A stretch of DNA of 64,000 nucleotides from Allosphingosinicella indica (lineage in GTDB: Bacteria; Pseudomonadota; Alphaproteobacteria; Sphingomonadales; Sphingomonadaceae), in contig NZ_LT840185.1 of assembly GCF_900177405.1 (NCBI RefSeq), positions 2,657,501 to 2,721,500 on the forward strand, written 5' to 3'. The position numbers were made by a program, and so were the translations under genes. Every line of letters begins with the position of its first letter. Position 1 is the first letter of the stretch. This document shows, piece after piece, positions 61,745 to 64,000 of the stretch. A model generated the notes under the pieces. That model was not told the DNA's origin, searched no databases, and was given only the letters and a program-made list of their open reading frames with translations.

Positions 61745-63480
61745 GCAGCGATGCGATGGAGAGCGGCGAGCGGATCGCCGCGCAGTGGAGTGCGGCGCTC
61801 GACAAGGTGAGTGCCGCGGCACAGGCTGCCGCGACGGCGCCGGCCGCAGCGGCGGCGACGAAGCCGTATGATCCCCTGGCGCTGTTCAAGACGATGGCGG
61901 AGTTCGCCGCTGGTTTCCGTCCCGAGCAGCTTTTGCAGGTGCAGATGGACGCCGCACGCGAGTGGACGAGCTTCTGGACCAACGCGCTGACACCCGGTGC
62001 GACGCCCACCGAAAAGCCGCGCGACCGGCGGTTCTCGCATCCCGAATGGCAGGAGCAGCCTTACTTCCGGACGCTGCGCGACGCCTATCTGCTCGCATCG
62101 AAGCAGCTTCGCGAGACGGTGCGCGCGGCGGGCGGCGACGGGCCGAATGCGGCGATGATGAACTTCCTCGCCGATCAATATCTGAATGCGATCGCTCCGA
62201 CCAATTTTGCGATGACCAATCCCGAGGTCGTCCAGCGGACGATCGAGACGGGCGGCGCTAATCTCGCCGCGGGTTTCGGCAATCTGCTGGAGGATGTCGC
62301 GGCGGGCAAGGGCATCGTCCGGCGGCGGACGGACAGCGATTTCGTGGTCGGCGAGACATTGGCGGCGACGCCGGGATCGGTCGTCTTCAAAAACGACCTG
62401 TTCCAGCTCATCCAATATGATCCGGCGACCAAGGACGTCGCGGCAGAGCCCCTGCTCTACGTCCCGCCGCTGGTGAACAAATATTACATGATCGACCTTC
62501 AGCCGAAGTCGAGCCTCGTCAAATGGCTGGTCGATCAGGGGCGGACGGTCTTCGTTATCTCGTGGGTCAATCCCGACGAGCGCCACCGCGACATGGGCGT
62601 CGAACAATATGTGTTGGACGGGATCGTGGAGGCGATCGGCGCGGCGCGCGAGGCCGCGAAGGCGGACAAAGTGGATCTGTTCAGTTTCTGCCTCGGCGGA
62701 ACGTTGGTCGCAATCACGCTGGCATGGCTCGCCGCGAAGGGCCGGGCGGAAGAGGTGAACAGCGCGACCTTAATCGGATCGATGGTCGATTTCGCGGACA
62801 TGCGCGACTGGTCGGCCTTCGTCCACGAAGCGCATCTCGACGCGCTCGAGGATCATCTCGCCAAGCGCGGCTTCATCGACTCGACCGAGTTGCAGCAACT
62901 CTTCGCCGCGGTGCGCTCGAACGATCTCATCTGGTCATCGGTGGTGAATCATTATCTGCTCGACAAGCCCGCGCCGGCTTCGGATCTGCTCCACTGGTTC
63001 GAGGACGGCGCGCGCATCCCGGCGGAATTCCTCAAAAGCTACAACCGCGGCCTTCTCGCCAGCAACGCGCTGAAGGCCGGCGTCGGCTTCGAGGTCGGCG
63101 GCGTCGTCATCGATCTCGGTGTGATCGAGACGCCGGTCATGGTCATCGCGCTCAAGGACGACCACGTGTCGGCCTGGGAAGCGGTCTATGACGGGACCAA
63201 GCTTTTCGGCGGGCCGGTGCAGTTCATCCTCGGCGGGTCGGGCCACAATGCCGGCGTCATCAATCCGCCAGCGGCCAATAAACATGGCTATTGGACCAGC
63301 GAAGCGCGGCCCGACAGCGGGGCGGAATGGCTGGAGGGCGCGGAGCGGCACGAAGGTTCGTGGTGGCCGGCATGGACGGCGTGGCTCGATGCGCACAGCT
63401 CGGGCAAGGTCAAGGCGCGGAAGCCCCAGAATGCGATCGAAGCGGCGCCGGGAAGCTATGTGCGGGTGGTGCACGGTTAG
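61741..63480 (+). CDS. phaC: Class I poly(3-hydroxyalkanoate) synthase
   Basis: A 579-residue PhaC, typical class I length. A variable Ala-rich start precedes the conserved PQWQ-like N-domain (PFFRTLRDAYLLASKQL-type: QPYFRTLRDAYLLASKQLRETV). Active site: Cys317 in FSFCLGGTLVAI (lipase-box-like), Asp474 in KDDHVSAW, His502 in GGSGHNAGVINPP. Polymerises 3-hydroxyacyl-CoA into granules. The GTG at 61741 overlaps the dehydrogenase stop (GTGA); an ATG at 61756 is possible. No phaR, phasin or phaB is adjacent; instead it lies within the valine degradation operon. Confidence 0.94.
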   Translation: MSSDAMESGERIAAQWSAALDKVSAAAQAAATAPAAAAATKPYDPLALFKTMAEFAAGFRPEQLLQVQMDAAREWTSFWTNALTPGATPTEKPRDRRFSHPEWQEQPYFRTLRDAYLLASKQLRETVRAAGGDGPNAAMMNFLADQYLNAIAPTNFAMTNPEVVQRTIETGGANLAAGFGNLLEDVAAGKGIVRRRTDSDFVVGETLAATPGSVVFKNDLFQLIQYDPATKDVAAEPLLYVPPLVNKYYMIDLQPKSSLVKWLVDQGRTVFVISWVNPDERHRDMGVEQYVLDGIVEAIGAAREAAKADKVDLFSFCLGGTLVAITLAWLAAKGRAEEVNSATLIGSMVDFADMRDWSAFVHEAHLDALEDHLAKRGFIDSTELQQLFAAVRSNDLIWSSVVNHYLLDKPAPASDLLHWFEDGARIPAEFLKSYNRGLLASNALKAGVGFEVGGVVIDLGVIETPVMVIALKDDHVSAWEAVYDGTKLFGGPVQFILGGSGHNAGVINPPAANKHGYWTSEARPDSGAEWLEGAERHEGSWWPAWTAWLDAHSSGKVKARKPQNAIEAAPGSYVRVVHG

Positions 63481-63502
63481 CGTTGCTAGCTTCGGCCGCT
63501 TG

Positions 63503-63569
63503 CCCTGAGCTTGTCGAAGGGCTGCCCTGTCTTCGGCACCGAAACGGCAGGGCTTCGACGGGCTTAGCC
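63503..63569. repeat. Intergenic palindromic repeat (CCCTGAGC-TTGTCGAAGGG type)
   Basis: CCCTGAGCTTGTCGAAGGG (63503-63521) is imperfectly inverted at 63551-63569 (GGCTTCGACGGGCTTAGCC). Between them is a hairpin GCCCTG...CAGGGC (63524-63529/63548-63553) with inner TTCGG/CCGAA. This is a very common repeat in Sphingomonadales. It separates phaC and the hydrolase gene and could attenuate or stabilise the transcript. Confidence 0.78.
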
Positions 63570-63608
63570 CGGACGGATTTGAAAATGAGCGGGGACCAAG
63601 AGACAAGA

Positions 63609-64000
63609 ATGATCGACGACGCCAGTACCGACACCCTGACCTATATCGACGGCCGCGCGGGGCGGCTGCGGCTCAACCGGCCGAAGGCGCTCCACGCGCT
63701 CAACCTGCCGATGGTCCGTCAAATGACACAGGCGCTGCTCGAATGGCAGGACGATCCCAGCGTCCGGCTCGTCATCATCGACCATGCCGAAGGCCGCGGC
63801 TTCTGCGCCGGCGGCGACGTGGTGACAATCGCGAAGAGCGCGCAGGGCCACGGCGCTGCGGGCCAGGCCTTCTTTTTCCAGGAATATCGGCTCAACCATC
63901 TCATGTACACCTACGCCAAGCCCGGCGTAGTGTTCATGGACGGGATCACGATGGGCGGCGGCGTCGGCATCGCCTGCCCCTGCCGCTATCGCGTCGCCAC
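63609..64000 (+). CDS. 3-Hydroxyisobutyryl-CoA hydrolase / enoyl-CoA hydratase family; 3' end outside window
   Basis: An open frame of 130 codons continuing past the right edge. Crotonase-fold marks: RLRLNRPKALHALNLPMVRQM, GRGFCAGGDVVTIAKSA (oxyanion Gly), FFQEYRLNHLMYTYAKPGVVFMDGITMGGGVGIACPCRYRVA. The RLNHLMYTYAKP and GITMGGGVGI pattern is typical of HIBCH rather than ordinary enoyl-CoA hydratase, and mmsA plus the isobutyryl-CoA dehydrogenase upstream support valine breakdown. An in-frame ATG at 63585 is an alternative start (adds 8 residues); neither has a strong ribosome-binding site. Confidence 0.88.
   Translation, partial: MIDDASTDTLTYIDGRAGRLRLNRPKALHALNLPMVRQMTQALLEWQDDPSVRLVIIDHAEGRGFCAGGDVVTIAKSAQGHGAAGQAFFFQEYRLNHLMYTYAKPGVVFMDGITMGGGVGIACPCRYRVA

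Overview
The window looks like a chromosomal segment of an alphaproteobacterium of the order Sphingomonadales (Sphingomonas-like). The reasons are the uniformly high GC, dense operons with many 1-4 base start/stop overlaps (ATGA, GTGA, TGATG, TAATG), an alphaproteobacterial UPF0262 gene, a UrcA-family protein, an endonuclease-type MutL, a class I PHA synthase, CtrA-type sites, and several families of short GC-rich palindromic repeats. Assignment below order level is not supported. Identities come from reading translated sequence and motifs; no database search was run.

Layout: 1-4072 carries leucine/isovalerate catabolism (mccB partial, a tiny membrane protein, ivd) and a thiolase. 4251-5290 holds tRNA-Lys(CTT) followed directly by a lower-GC scar with a frameshifted type I-C cas5 relic. 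5316-8951 holds a PKHD-type oxygenase, a sulfotransferase-like protein and a divergent cysNC fusion without cysD. 8952-16577 is one leftward run: gatC-gatA-gatB, then an exported amidohydrolase, an exported M19 dipeptidase relative with altered metal ligands, a BASS transporter and an ornithine-cyclodeaminase-family enzyme. 16708-19769 has a DUF3089 hydrolase, ruvX, pyrB and a cupin. 19792-23988 is a cell-envelope/segregation-like cluster (ParA ATPase, ribbon-helix-helix-like partner, SPOR lipoprotein; divergent Sel1-SPOR protein and PilZ protein) whose divergent promoter region contains two CTAA-N7-TTAAC CtrA-like boxes. 23993-29353 has serB/miaA with overlapping divergent starts, a divergent ketol-acid reductoisomerase and mutL. 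29502-35031 is the rod-shape operon mreBCD-mrdA-rodA. 35140-45049 includes envelope proteins, a LysR regulator/UrcA pair, the trehalose operon otsB-GH15-otsA, an SH3 protein, a nitronate monooxygenase relative, a glycosyltransferase and two coupled unknown genes.

45288-47465 is the most distinctive locus: a single gene fusing a Nudix domain of the diphosphoinositol/diadenosine-polyphosphate type to a complete DUF47 (PhoU-like) protein, followed 11 bp later by a PiT phosphate transporter and preceded by a Pho-box-like 7-4-7 repeat. 47466-58412 holds an alpha/beta hydrolase, selO, astD, dnaB, UPF0262, dcd, two small membrane proteins, rnr and a fumarylacetoacetase-family gene. 58511-64000 is a valine-degradation operon (mmsA, isobutyryl-CoA dehydrogenase, 3-hydroxyisobutyryl-CoA hydrolase) that also contains a lipoprotein gene and phaC.

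A cross-cutting pattern: three conserved housekeeping genes (mutL, selO, rnr) each carry a palindromic repeat of a different family inserted in frame within the coding region, and related palindromes lie in several gaps. Branched-chain amino acid catabolism at both ends feeds acyl-CoA pools, and phaC in the valine operon links these to carbon storage.
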